Assembly (NCBI GenBank): GCA_902492755.1 | Contig: CABUNB010000001.1 | Coordinates: forward strand, 62,001 to 126,000 | Reading direction: 5' to 3' | DNA length: 64,000 bases | DNA from: an uncultured Collinsella sp. | Lineage (GTDB): Bacteria; Actinomycetota; Coriobacteriia; Coriobacteriales; Coriobacteriaceae | Shown here: positions 1-7,207 of the stretch, one piece after another | Layout: each line of letters begins with the position of its first letter | How positions within the stretch are numbered: position 1 is the first letter of the stretch | Notes under the pieces: model-generated | Databases searched by the model: none | What the model saw: only the letters and a program-made list of their open reading frames with translations | Told to the model about the DNA's origin: nothing | Position numbers and translations under genes: made by a program

Positions 1-1127
1 TCGCAGGCGATGTCGCCCAGCACGGCAGACGTCAGGTCCGACGCGAGCGCCTTGCCGATCGCGTCGTTCACCCAATATGTCGGCACAAAGTGCGCTGCCG
101 TCTGCACGGCCGAGCCCATGAGCGACAGTGGCATCCAGGCGCCGCCCAAAAACGTCATGAGCATGCCAAGCAGGTTGCCCACGCCGTTGAGCAGCTCCTC
201 GCGCGCGCCCAGGCTCGAAAGGGTAAAGCCAACGGCCAGCGGCGTGCACGCCAGGGCAAACGTTGCCGCCAGTGCCAGACACACGCGACCCACGCCGACC
301 TCGGCAACCGCGCCGGCAAAGCCCACGACACCCATCATGCTCGACACAAACCAGATGCAGACGGTGAGCACCGCGGCAGCCGCGAACACGGCAAGCGAAC
401 GCTGGCGCTCGGAGACCGGACCGGCCTCCATGCGGCGCACGCGCTCGGGCTCGTTCATGCCCGAGAACACCAGGCCCACCGACACGATGACCGACGAGAT
501 GATCGCATACGCGCCAAAGTTGAAATACGACTCGAGCGTGGCGGCGGCAGTCGAATCGACCTTGACCTGCTCGATCTGAACCTCGGCGCGCTTGGCGGCG
601 GCGTGCTCGGCGGCCTTGGCGACGTCGCCGTCGGAGGCAGCGGGCTCAAGTGCCGCCGCAGCGCCCGCGAGCGAGATCCAGCGCGAGGCCTCGGCAGACG
701 AAAGCGCCGCCGCCATGGTGCCGGAGCCGTACGTCACGTCGAGCTTGGGCAAGGTCTCCCCCGCACGGGCGGCCGCGATTAGGTCGTCCTCAAACCCGTC
801 CGGGATAAAGAACACGCAGTCGGCGCTGCCCTTGGCACTGTTGCTCTTGGAGAGCGCGTCCGCAAGATCGTACGCGTCGTCGCCGATGCCCGTAACCAGG
901 TCAAAACGTGCACCCAGGTGCTTGGTGAGCGCCCGCGAAAGGTCGCTGTCGTCGCGGTCGACCACGATCACGTTGGTGTCGTAGGGCTTGTATTCGGTGA
1001 GCTGCGACGAGTTCCAGCTCACCGACGCCGCGATGAACACGCCCATGAGCGAGATGAACACCGTGTAGATGAGCAGGTAGAACGGGTGTGCCAGCGCCAT
1101 GCGAAGCGCGGTCTTAAAGGTGCTCAT
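1..1127 (-). CDS. ABC-2 type transporter permease, C-terminus cut off by the window edge
   Basis: About 375 residues are visible; the 3' end lies beyond base 1. The protein begins MSTFKTALRM at the ATG at 1127, has one N-terminal membrane segment (roughly residues 15-35), then a long extracytoplasmic stretch (to about residue 190), then a run of membrane helices. This is the ABC-2/YhgE-like exporter permease layout. The extracytoplasmic part carries Ala/Glu-rich helix. The start overlaps the end of the upstream permease gene by 14 nt (1114-1127), which implies translational coupling. Together with the upstream permease and ATPase it forms a probable heterodimeric drug or peptide exporter. The substrate cannot be read from sequence. 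Family assignment is fairly sure, function is inferred. Confidence 0.8.
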   Translation of the reverse strand, partial: MSTFKTALRMALAHPFYLLIYTVFISLMGVFIAASVSWNSSQLTEYKPYDTNVIVVDRDDSDLSRALTKHLGARFDLVTGIGDDAYDLADALSKSNSAKGSADCVFFIPDGFEDDLIAAARAGETLPKLDVTYGSGTMAAALSSAEASRWISLAGAAAALEPAASDGDVAKAAEHAAAKRAEVQIEQVKVDSTAAATLESYFNFGAYAIISSVIVSVGLVFSGMNEPERVRRMEAGPVSERQRSLAVFAAAAVLTVCIWFVSSMMGVVGFAGAVAEVGVGRVCLALAATFALACTPLAVGFTLSSLGAREELLNGVGNLLGMLMTFLGGAWMPLSLMGSAVQTAAHFVPTYWVNDAIGKALASDLTSAVLGDIAC

Positions 1128-2301
1128 AGCGGCTCCTTCCAAAGATCAGCGTGGCTGCGGCGACAAACACCAGGGCCATCAGAACAAGCGCGCCCGCGCG
1201 AACGGCGAAGGGACCCAGGTCCTCAAAGAAATACAGGCGGTTGAACATGTCGCAGATGAGCTTGACGGGATTGAGCCAGCACTCGGCCGGACAGGCGCGG
1301 GCGACGTCGTCGGCAAGCGCCATCGCCGGCTCGCCGTAGAGGCCGGCGAACAGGGCGCACGTGGTGGCGAAGCCCGTGAGAATGCCCGACTTGGACGCCT
1401 TGCCGCCCTTAACGGGAAGCGTGCCCACAAAGAGCCCCAAGCCCGTCGCCGCAAGCGCGGAGGCGGCGCCGCCTACCAGGCACAGGCCCTCGCGCCCGCC
1501 AAAGTCGACGCCAACGACCAGGCGCACATAGCCAATCGCAACCGTCATCGAGGCAAAAGAAGCCAGCCACGAGCCGATAAAAATACCGGCCAGCGAAGCC
1601 GTCTTGGAAACGCCGCCCACGCAGCGACGGGCCCCTAAGCCCGACAGATTGGGCTGCAAATCGACGACGCTCAAGGCGGCAAACTCGGCAGACATCATCG
1701 CGACCAGGCCAAAAAGCGCGTAGTAGTAAATGGTCGTGCCGTCGGGCGTGGTGCGTGTCAGGCTCACGCGACGGGTTCCGCCCTCGAGCGACAGGGCGCG
1801 CGCAACCGCCTCCGGGTCGGCGAGCGCCGCCGGATCGTCTTGGGCAATCTGTGCCATGAGCTCGGCATTTTGCGTATAGGAGCTTGCCACCGTTTCCAGA
1901 ATGCTGCGGTCGACGAGCACCGTGGACGCGCGCGAGCTGTCGTAGCTCGAGAGCAGTGTGAGCTTGGGCGTGCCCGCGGCATCAACCGTGTAGATGCCCG
2001 CGACTTCGCCGGCCTTGAGTGCGCGGTTCGCGGTGGCCGCATCCTCGCACTCGTGGACCTCGAGCAGCTGGTCGTCGCCCTCCTTAGACAGCGAGGCCGC
2101 CACGTCCTTAAAGGTCGACGCGTCCCAGGCTTCGTCAGCCACGATGGCCACCGGCACCGGGTCGACCTTGCCGTCGGAGCTCAGGTTCGCAAACATAAAC
2201 ATGAACATCGTGGAAAGCGCAATGGGAAAGATCGCGCCCCAGACCCACGTGCTCGGCCGACGCAGCAGCGTCTTGAGCGTGATGATGATGGTGTTGAACA
2301 T
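1114..2301 (-). CDS. ABC-2 type transporter permease
   Basis: The protein has 395 residues. One membrane helix at about residues 20-40 is followed by an extracytoplasmic domain of about 170 residues, then five or six membrane helices to the C-terminus, ending RSRYEHL. This is the ABC_membrane_2/3 (DrrB/YhgE-like) topology and mirrors the next permease downstream, so the two probably form a heterodimeric membrane pore. It starts 9 nt after the ATPase stop codon, with a G-rich Shine-Dalgarno (GGGGGC), and overlaps the following permease by 14 nt, giving an ATPase-permease-permease operon. The energy-coupling subunit is the ATPase at 2311-3249. Export of a hydrophobic compound is inference from the family. 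Confidence 0.85.
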   Translation of the reverse strand: MFNTIIITLKTLLRRPSTWVWGAIFPIALSTMFMFMFANLSSDGKVDPVPVAIVADEAWDASTFKDVAASLSKEGDDQLLEVHECEDAATANRALKAGEVAGIYTVDAAGTPKLTLLSSYDSSRASTVLVDRSILETVASSYTQNAELMAQIAQDDPAALADPEAVARALSLEGGTRRVSLTRTTPDGTTIYYYALFGLVAMMSAEFAALSVVDLQPNLSGLGARRCVGGVSKTASLAGIFIGSWLASFASMTVAIGYVRLVVGVDFGGREGLCLVGGAASALAATGLGLFVGTLPVKGGKASKSGILTGFATTCALFAGLYGEPAMALADDVARACPAECWLNPVKLICDMFNRLYFFEDLGPFAVRAGALVLMALVFVAAATLIFGRSRYEHL

Positions 2302-2310
2302 GGCCGCCCC

Positions 2311-3249
2311 CTAGTCGCGCAGCTCGCGGCCGGTGATCTCGAGGAACACGTCGTTGAGGGTCGGCGGCTCTGAGTAGATGCGGCCGAGCGGCACGTCGTA
2401 CGAGCGCAGCGCGTCGAGGATGTCGGTCAGGTTATGCGGGCTCGCCTCGCACGAGAACGTAAGCTGGCCCGCCGTCGCCGCCAGGTCCAGGACATGCGGC
2501 AGGCTCGCAACGGCAGCGAGCGCCGCACTCGGCACTTCACCGACCTCGATCACGATCTTCTCGCCCATCTGAATCATGCGCTTGAGCTCGTCGTTGGTGC
2601 CCTGCGCCAGCACGCGTCCGCCGTCCATGATCATGATGCGGCTGCAGATCTGCTCGACTTCCTCCATGTAATGGCTGGTATACACCACCGTGGCGCCCTC
2701 GTCGCGCAGACGGCAGATGCCCTCCAGGATGGCGTTGCGGCTTTGCGGGTCGACCGCCACCGTGGGCTCGTCGAAGAAGATGAGCTCGGGCTTGTGCGCG
2801 ATACCGCAGGCAATGTTGAGGCGGCGCGCCAGGCCGCCCGAAAGCTTGCCGGGGCGGAACTTGGTAAAGTCGCCCAGGCCGACAAAGTCGATCGCCTCGT
2901 CCACCAGCGCGCGGCGGCGCTTGCGGTCGTTGACGTAGAGGCTGCAGAAATAGTCGATGTTCTCACGCACGGTGAGCTCGTCGAACACCGCCACCTGCTG
3001 CGGCACCACGCCAATGCGGCGCTTGAGGTCGTAGCGAGCGGGCGTCATGGGCTCGCCGAACAGCTCGATGGCGCCCTTGTCGTAGGCGAGCAGCTGCAGG
3101 ATGCAGTTGATGGACGTGGTCTTGCCCGAGCCGTTGGGGCCGAGCAGGCCAAAGATCTCGCCGGGGGCGATGTGCAGGTTAAAGTGGTCGAGCGCAATAA
3201 GGTCGTCGTAGCGCTTGACGAGGTTTTCGACGTGGACGATGTCTGTCAT
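2311..3249 (-). CDS. ABC transporter ATP-binding protein (drug-exporter type)
   Basis: The protein has 312 residues from the ATG at 3249 (MTDIVHVENL). That start has an AGAAGG ribosome site about 9 nt upstream; the reading frame stays open to 3315, but those residues look non-coding. Walker A is GLLGPNGSGKTT, the signature is LSGGLARR and Walker B is ELIFFDEPT. After the nucleotide-binding domain there is a roughly 80-residue C-terminal domain (DUF4162-like) typical of DrrA/CcmA-type exporters, ending LEITGRELRD. It is the first gene of the operon and energises the two permeases that follow. The exported substrate is unknown. Confidence 0.9.
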   Translation of the reverse strand: MTDIVHVENLVKRYDDLIALDHFNLHIAPGEIFGLLGPNGSGKTTSINCILQLLAYDKGAIELFGEPMTPARYDLKRRIGVVPQQVAVFDELTVRENIDYFCSLYVNDRKRRRALVDEAIDFVGLGDFTKFRPGKLSGGLARRLNIACGIAHKPELIFFDEPTVAVDPQSRNAILEGICRLRDEGATVVYTSHYMEEVEQICSRIMIMDGGRVLAQGTNDELKRMIQMGEKIVIEVGEVPSAALAAVASLPHVLDLAATAGQLTFSCEASPHNLTDILDALRSYDVPLGRIYSEPPTLNDVFLEITGRELRD

Positions 3250-3362
3250 GAGGCGGCCCTTCTGTTGATCGCGGCCCGGTACGATTGCATCATCGCAGGA
3301 GCGGGTGGGCCGCACCAGTGAGCTTTGTCACGAGTGCGGCGCCAACAGAACCGGCATCGCCA

Positions 3363-3437
3363 CGGGACAAAGTAATCAGATTTGTTTGTCCCAAATCTTA
3401 AGTAAGTAGGGCTTGCATTTCTGATTACTTTGGCCCG
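3363..3437. repeat. Intergenic inverted repeat, 18-nt arms
   Basis: The left arm 3363-3380 (CGGGACAAAGTAATCAGA) and right arm 3420-3437 (TCTGATTACTTTGGCCCG) pair with one mismatch around a 39-nt loop. The element lies between the promoter side of the exporter operon and the 3' end of the DUF4143 ATPase gene, both read leftward. There is no T tract, so it does not look like a simple terminator. A second, smaller pairing (GGGACA at 3364-3369 with TGTCCC nearby) is nested at its left end. Confidence 0.7.
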
Positions 3438-3459
3438 TCCGCGCCGTAGCAATCACCAG

Positions 3460-4632
3460 CTAAAACAGCTCCACCTCATCCCGCAAGAACTGCTCAACCG
3501 AAACGTTACGATCGCCCACAATCATCGGCTTCGCCTGAGGGTTCTGCGCCAAAAACTCAGTCATACCGCTCTTGGACACGCGGCCGCTTTTAACCTCGAT
3601 CGCCGCAAGGGCGTCATTGCCGCGCTTCGCCACAAAGTCCACCTCGAGATTGCCCTCACGCCACCAATACAGCTCAAAGCCTTCTGTTTGAGCGCGCGCG
3701 ATGAGCCGGGCGCCCACCGCAGTTTCGACCAAATGCCCTCGCAGGGCAGAATCAGCCAACAAGTCACCCGCCCCGCGCCACATCGAGAACATTAATGAGG
3801 GATCATGCACGAGCAGTCGCGGCGAGCTTGCCCTCGACCTCACCTGCTTGGCGTCGTATTTTTGCAACCCGCTCATCATGCCCGCCTTGGACAGCAGATC
3901 AAGATAATGGCGCACGGTATCAGTGTTTCCCTTATCGTCGAGCTGCCCCAGCAGTTTTCGATACGATATCTCCTGCGCCGAATACTGCGCACCCAGCTCA
4001 AAGAGGGCTCGCATGAGCGCCGGCTTGCGCACGTCTTCCATCTGCAATACGTCGCGCGAAATCGTCGATTCCACGATCGAATCGCGCATATACTCGCGCC
4101 AGCGGTCGACATCGCTCTTGAGAATCGCGGCGCCCGGATACCCGCCAAACATCAGATAATCCTCGAAGCTATAGCCAAACGCCTCGGACATCTCGGATAG
4201 GCTCCAATGCGTCGAACGCAGTAGCTCAAATCGTCCCGCAAGCGATTCGGTCAGTCCACTGCCGAGAAGCAAGCTCGACGAACCGGACAGCACCACAAGA
4301 AGCTCGGTGTCGTTCCAAGAGTCTTCGTCCCACAGGGCCTTGACCGTCTCGGACCAACCCGTAACTTTTTGTATCTCATCGAGCACAAGGATGGCACGCG
4401 AGCCATTACTTGTCAGCTGCCGAGCCTGGCGCCACTCAAGGTCGATCCAATCCCCCGCGAGTTCGCGCGACGAGTCGGCACTCGCCACGCGACACGGAAG
4501 CCCGCAAGCCTTGACCGCCTGCTTGATGGCCGTGGTCTTGCCAGTTTGTCTGGGACCCATAACCACCTGAATAAAGGAACGCGGCCCCATGAGTCTTTGC
4601 TGTAACACGGTCGATATCTTGCGCCTATACAC
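3460..4632 (-). CDS. AAA-family ATPase with C-terminal DUF4143 domain
   Basis: The protein has 390 residues and starts at a GTG (MYRRKI) six nt after a strong AGGAGG site. The N-terminal AAA_14 domain carries Walker A GPRQTGKTT (about residues 26-34) and Walker B ILVLDEIQ. The C-terminal DUF4143 part ends with a PD-(D/E)XK-like pattern, EVDFVAKRGND followed by AIEVKSG. Proteins of this family are common in multiple copies in gut anaerobes, and their role is unsettled. The gene stands alone. Palindromic DNA lies on both sides (3363-3437 and 4656-4706). It is clearly related in architecture, though divergent in sequence, to the ATPase at 24731-25927. Family assignment is secure; function is unknown. 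Confidence 0.88.
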   Translation of the reverse strand: MYRRKISTVLQQRLMGPRSFIQVVMGPRQTGKTTAIKQAVKACGLPCRVASADSSRELAGDWIDLEWRQARQLTSNGSRAILVLDEIQKVTGWSETVKALWDEDSWNDTELLVVLSGSSSLLLGSGLTESLAGRFELLRSTHWSLSEMSEAFGYSFEDYLMFGGYPGAAILKSDVDRWREYMRDSIVESTISRDVLQMEDVRKPALMRALFELGAQYSAQEISYRKLLGQLDDKGNTDTVRHYLDLLSKAGMMSGLQKYDAKQVRSRASSPRLLVHDPSLMFSMWRGAGDLLADSALRGHLVETAVGARLIARAQTEGFELYWWREGNLEVDFVAKRGNDALAAIEVKSGRVSKSGMTEFLAQNPQAKPMIVGDRNVSVEQFLRDEVELF

Positions 4633-4655
4633 CTAGAGCCTCCTTTTGATAAATC

Positions 4656-4706
4656 TATCTAGCAAAAATAATAGCTGTATCTAGCAAAAATGATAGATAC
4701 AGCTAT
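4656..4706. promoter_or_regulatory. AT-rich direct and inverted repeats upstream of the DUF4143 ATPase
   Basis: Two near-identical 19-nt direct repeats (4656-4674 and 4678-4696, TATCTAGCAAAAATRATAG) have a 22-nt period. The second is enclosed by a 13-nt perfect inverted repeat (4671-4683 with 4694-4706, ATAGCTGTATCTA). The element lies 24 nt upstream of the ATPase start in the divergent spacer shared with the histidine kinase gene. It is therefore a candidate operator or promoter element for either gene. No protein that would bind it can be named. Confidence 0.6.
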
Positions 4707-4828
4707 CAAAAATGCTCAGGTGAAATGATTGTCGGCGAGATATAGTCGCGGTCCCCCTTGCTGGGACAAATGTCACGGTTGCTCCCGGTGGGGCCTCCCC
4801 CGCGCGCGCCATCGCGTACAATACCCGT

Positions 4829-5974
4829 ATGAACAGGCTATTCGACAAATCGATCGTGCTGGCGTGCTGCATCGCAGCCGCCACGGGCCTTGCTGTGGAT
4901 GCTCGCCTGGTCGCGGCGTTTTGCCTTGGCGTTGTCATCGCCGCGCTGGCCGAGGTCGCGCAGGGAGAACGCGCCCGTCGCGCCAGCGAGGCCGGCAGCT
5001 ACGCCTACGTCATCGCGGCTGTCTTCGTGCCGCCGTTTGTGCCGTTCGCACCTCTCGCCCTCTATGACATCGCGCGGCGCGTGCGCCGTGAGCACGCCTG
5101 GATCGCGCTGGGTGTCGGCGCTGTCTTTGCCTGTGCGCTCGTCGCGGACCTTCGCTGCAGCGCGCTCACCACCCGAACGCTGTTGCTAACCGCCATCCTT
5201 TCGGTCGCCGCCACGTTGCTGTCGCTGCGCACCGCGCAGCTGGAGCGCGAACAGGAACGCATGCGTCGCACCCGCGACAAGCTGCAAGAACGCGCCCTGG
5301 CACTCGAGGCGCGCAACCGCGACCTCGCCGACCGCCAGGACTACGAAGTCGAGCTCGCGACGCTCGCCGAACGCGCCCGCATCGCGCGCGAAATCCACGA
5401 TAACGTGGGCCACCAGCTCACGCGCGCTTCGCTTCAAACCGAAGCCCTGCGCGTGGTCCATGCCAACGAGCCCGGCGTTGCCGCCGATTTCGCCGACGTC
5501 AAATACACCGTTGACGAGGCGCTCCAGCTCGTGCGCGCCAGCGTCCACGCGCTCAACGACAATGCGACCAACCTCTCCGTGCAGCTCGAACGCATCGTTG
5601 AAGGCGCGCGCTCGGACAGCGGTCCGCAGATTGAGCTTGAGGTTTTGGCCGAGCATGCGCCCGCCAACGTCGCCAACTGCTTTGCGGCGGTGCTGCGCGA
5701 GGCGCTTTCCAACGCCATGCGCCACGCCCATGCCAAAACCATTACCGTGCGGTGCATGGAGCATCCGTCGTTTTACCAGCTCATTGTTACCGACGATGGC
5801 GCGGGTGGGATTCAAGCAAGCGGCCGCGGCGCCGCGGAGGGCATGGGGCTCGCCTCCATGCGCGAGCGCATCGAGGCGCTTGGCGGCACCTTCACCGCCG
5901 GCCCGCGTGCCGGCGCCGGCGGCTGGCGCGTGTTTGCCACCGTTCCCAAGCAGCAAGGAGATGAGGGCCGATGA
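4829..5974 (+). CDS. Sensor histidine kinase, NarL/DesK-type (HisKA_3)
   Basis: The protein has 381 residues. Four to five hydrophobic segments occupy residues about 10-140, followed by a coiled-coil linker (about 135-180, rich in Arg/Glu). The dimerisation/phosphoacceptor box AREIHDNVGHQL has the acceptor His at about residue 190. The HATPase_c domain contains an N box (REALSNAMRHAHA), DDGAGG and GMGLASMRERIEALGG. This is the canonical HPK7 arrangement for partners of LuxR-type response regulators. The gene overlaps the response regulator by 4 nt (ATGA at 5971-5974), so the two are translationally coupled. The signal sensed by the membrane part is unknown. A target is not obvious; the surface adhesin at 7208-13780 is the nearest candidate. 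Confidence 0.93.
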   Translation: MNRLFDKSIVLACCIAAATGLAVDARLVAAFCLGVVIAALAEVAQGERARRASEAGSYAYVIAAVFVPPFVPFAPLALYDIARRVRREHAWIALGVGAVFACALVADLRCSALTTRTLLLTAILSVAATLLSLRTAQLEREQERMRRTRDKLQERALALEARNRDLADRQDYEVELATLAERARIAREIHDNVGHQLTRASLQTEALRVVHANEPGVAADFADVKYTVDEALQLVRASVHALNDNATNLSVQLERIVEGARSDSGPQIELEVLAEHAPANVANCFAAVLREALSNAMRHAHAKTITVRCMEHPSFYQLIVTDDGAGGIQASGRGAAEGMGLASMRERIEALGGTFTAGPRAGAGGWRVFATVPKQQGDEGR

Positions 5975-6600
5975 GGCTCATCGTTGTCGACGACGACCGC
6001 TTGGTGGTCGATTCGCTCAAGATTATCCTGGGCGCCCAGCCGCAGATCGAGGTGGTGGGCACCGGCGCCAACGGCAACGACGCGGTTTCGCTCTATGCCG
6101 AACATGCACCCGATATCGCGCTGCTCGACATTCAGATGCCGGGACGCGACGGCCTATCGGCGGCGCGCGAAATCCTTGAGCACGACCCCGCGGCACGCGT
6201 GGTGTTTCTGACGACATTCTCGGATGACGAGTACATTGTGTCGGCGCTCAAGCTGGGCGCCCGCGGTTACCTGATCAAGACCGATGTCGCCGCCATTCCG
6301 CCAGCGTTGGCGCAGGTCATGGATAGCAAACGCGTGCTCGAGGGCAAGGCGATCGAAGATGTTGACTTTGACGGGATGGGCGACAAGACGGGCACGCCCC
6401 GCCGGCCCGCAGCCTTTGCCAGCCTGACCGACCGCGAGTTCGAAGTCGCCGAGCTCATCGCCCGCGGTCTCGATAACAAGGAGATTGCCGCCACGGCTTA
6501 TATGGGAGAAGGCACGGTGCGCAACCACATCAGCTCGATCCTGGCCAAAATGGGCCTGCGCAACCGCACCCAAATCGCCATCGCCTACCTGCGAGGGTAA
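5971..6600 (+). CDS. Response regulator, NarL/LuxR family
   Basis: The protein has 209 residues. The receiver domain (1-120) has the acidic pair VVDDD at 5-9, the phosphoacceptor Asp at 53 (LLDIQMPG) and the conserved Thr/Lys further on (FLTTFSD, LIKTD). A LuxR/GerE helix-turn-helix occupies about 143-205 (LTDREFEVAELIARG, then GTVRNHISSILAKMG). It is the cognate partner of the overlapping kinase gene. Phosphorylation by the kinase is expected to promote dimerisation and DNA binding. Its targets cannot be determined from this window. Confidence 0.95.
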   Translation: MRLIVVDDDRLVVDSLKIILGAQPQIEVVGTGANGNDAVSLYAEHAPDIALLDIQMPGRDGLSAAREILEHDPAARVVFLTTFSDDEYIVSALKLGARGYLIKTDVAAIPPALAQVMDSKRVLEGKAIEDVDFDGMGDKTGTPRRPAAFASLTDREFEVAELIARGLDNKEIAATAYMGEGTVRNHISSILAKMGLRNRTQIAIAYLRG

Positions 6601-6660
6601 TTACCCAACGGCCGACCGCTCCGGCATAGCAAAATGGCTGCCATCGATTTAATGCCATTT

Positions 6661-6814
6661 CAAAACTATGCCGGTTTCCGGGGCTGAGTCACGAGTCCCC
6701 AACCATGCCGATATTCGTGAAAATAAAACCGCAGGTAGACGAGCCGTCATTTTGCAGAAAACGCGGGTATGGATGGGAGTCCTGAGTTTGGCCCCGTAAA
6801 CCGGCATAGTTTTG
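6661..6814. repeat. 154-nt nested inverted repeat, copy E1
   Basis: The 24-nt outer arms 6661-6684 and 6791-6814 (CAAAACTATGCCGGTTT and continuing) pair with one mismatch. Symmetric 11-nt unpaired stretches lead to an inner pairing between CCCCAACCATGCC (from 6697) and GGTATGGATGGG. The apex carries AAAACCGCAGGTAGACG (from 6725). The same order, spacing and total length occur in copies at 6909-7064, 14020-14173 and 30503-30656. There is no coding potential. Confidence 0.85.
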
Positions 6815-6851
6815 TTCGGGCGGCCCTGCACGAGTACCTCCGCAAGCCTCG

Positions 6852-6900
6852 CGGGACCAAAATGATCCGTTTTCCTCCGTCCCCGGGGGATCATTTGGCG
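6852..6900. repeat. GATCC-type hairpin repeat, copy F1
   Basis: The inverted repeat AAATGATCC (6860-6868) with GGATCATTT (6888-6896) encloses TTTTCCTCCGTCC. Related sequence sits beside the nested repeats at 13951-13998 (same strand) and 30428-30477 (opposite strand). Here it fills the space between nested repeats E1 and E2. Confidence 0.65.
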
Positions 6901-6908
6901 GCGCCAAC

Positions 6909-7064
6909 CACGAAATCGGCCCATCTACTACGTTTGACTCGACACCCCTGACCATACCTTCGTTTTGAGCAAAACCGCAGGCGTTCTACCTGCGGTTTTG
7001 TTTTCGCGTTTTTTGGCATGGCTGGGGGTAAGGGGATAAACGTAGTAGATGGGCCGCTTTCGTG
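6909..7064. repeat. Nested inverted repeat, copy E2
   Basis: Arms 6908-6935 and 7038-7065 pair over 28 nt with one mismatch. The apical hairpin 6970-6981 with 6989-7000 (CAAAACCGCAGG/CCTGCGGTTTTG) is perfect here. The offsets of the CCCC block (36 nt from the left end) and of AAAACCGCAGG (62 nt) match copies E1, E3 and E4, although the outer arm sequence is different. Confidence 0.82.
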
Positions 7065-7093
7065 GCGGCCCTTCCTCCCCTGCGCACAAAAGT

Positions 7094-7128
7094 GCCGCCA
7101 CGGAGAAGGGAGACGTCTCCGTGGCGGC
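7094..7128. repeat. 13-bp perfect hairpin downstream of the adhesin gene
   Basis: GCCGCCACGGAGA (7094-7106) pairs with TCTCCGTGGCGGC (7116-7128) around a 9-nt loop. It lies between nested repeat E2 and the adhesin terminator. There is no T tract on either strand. Confidence 0.5.
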
Positions 7129-7170
7129 TGGGGGTGGGGGGTGGGGCTATGTTCTGGCTCCCCGCCGGCC

Positions 7171-7194
7171 GCCCGGGGCCTTTTGGCCCCGGGC
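7171..7194 (-). terminator. GC-rich hairpin at the 3' end of the adhesin gene
   Basis: GCCCGGGGCC and GGCCCCGGGC form a perfect 10-bp stem with a 4-nt loop, starting 14 nt past the stop codon of the leftward adhesin gene. The T tract is missing, so termination is inferred from position and stem strength. Confidence 0.55.
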
Positions 7195-7207
7195 GCTACC
7201 AGCGTGC

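Noticed and set aside
1..782. Plus-strand open frames at the left edge
   Set aside because: They are antisense to a permease frame that runs unbroken from 1127 to the window edge, with transmembrane segments and operon overlap.
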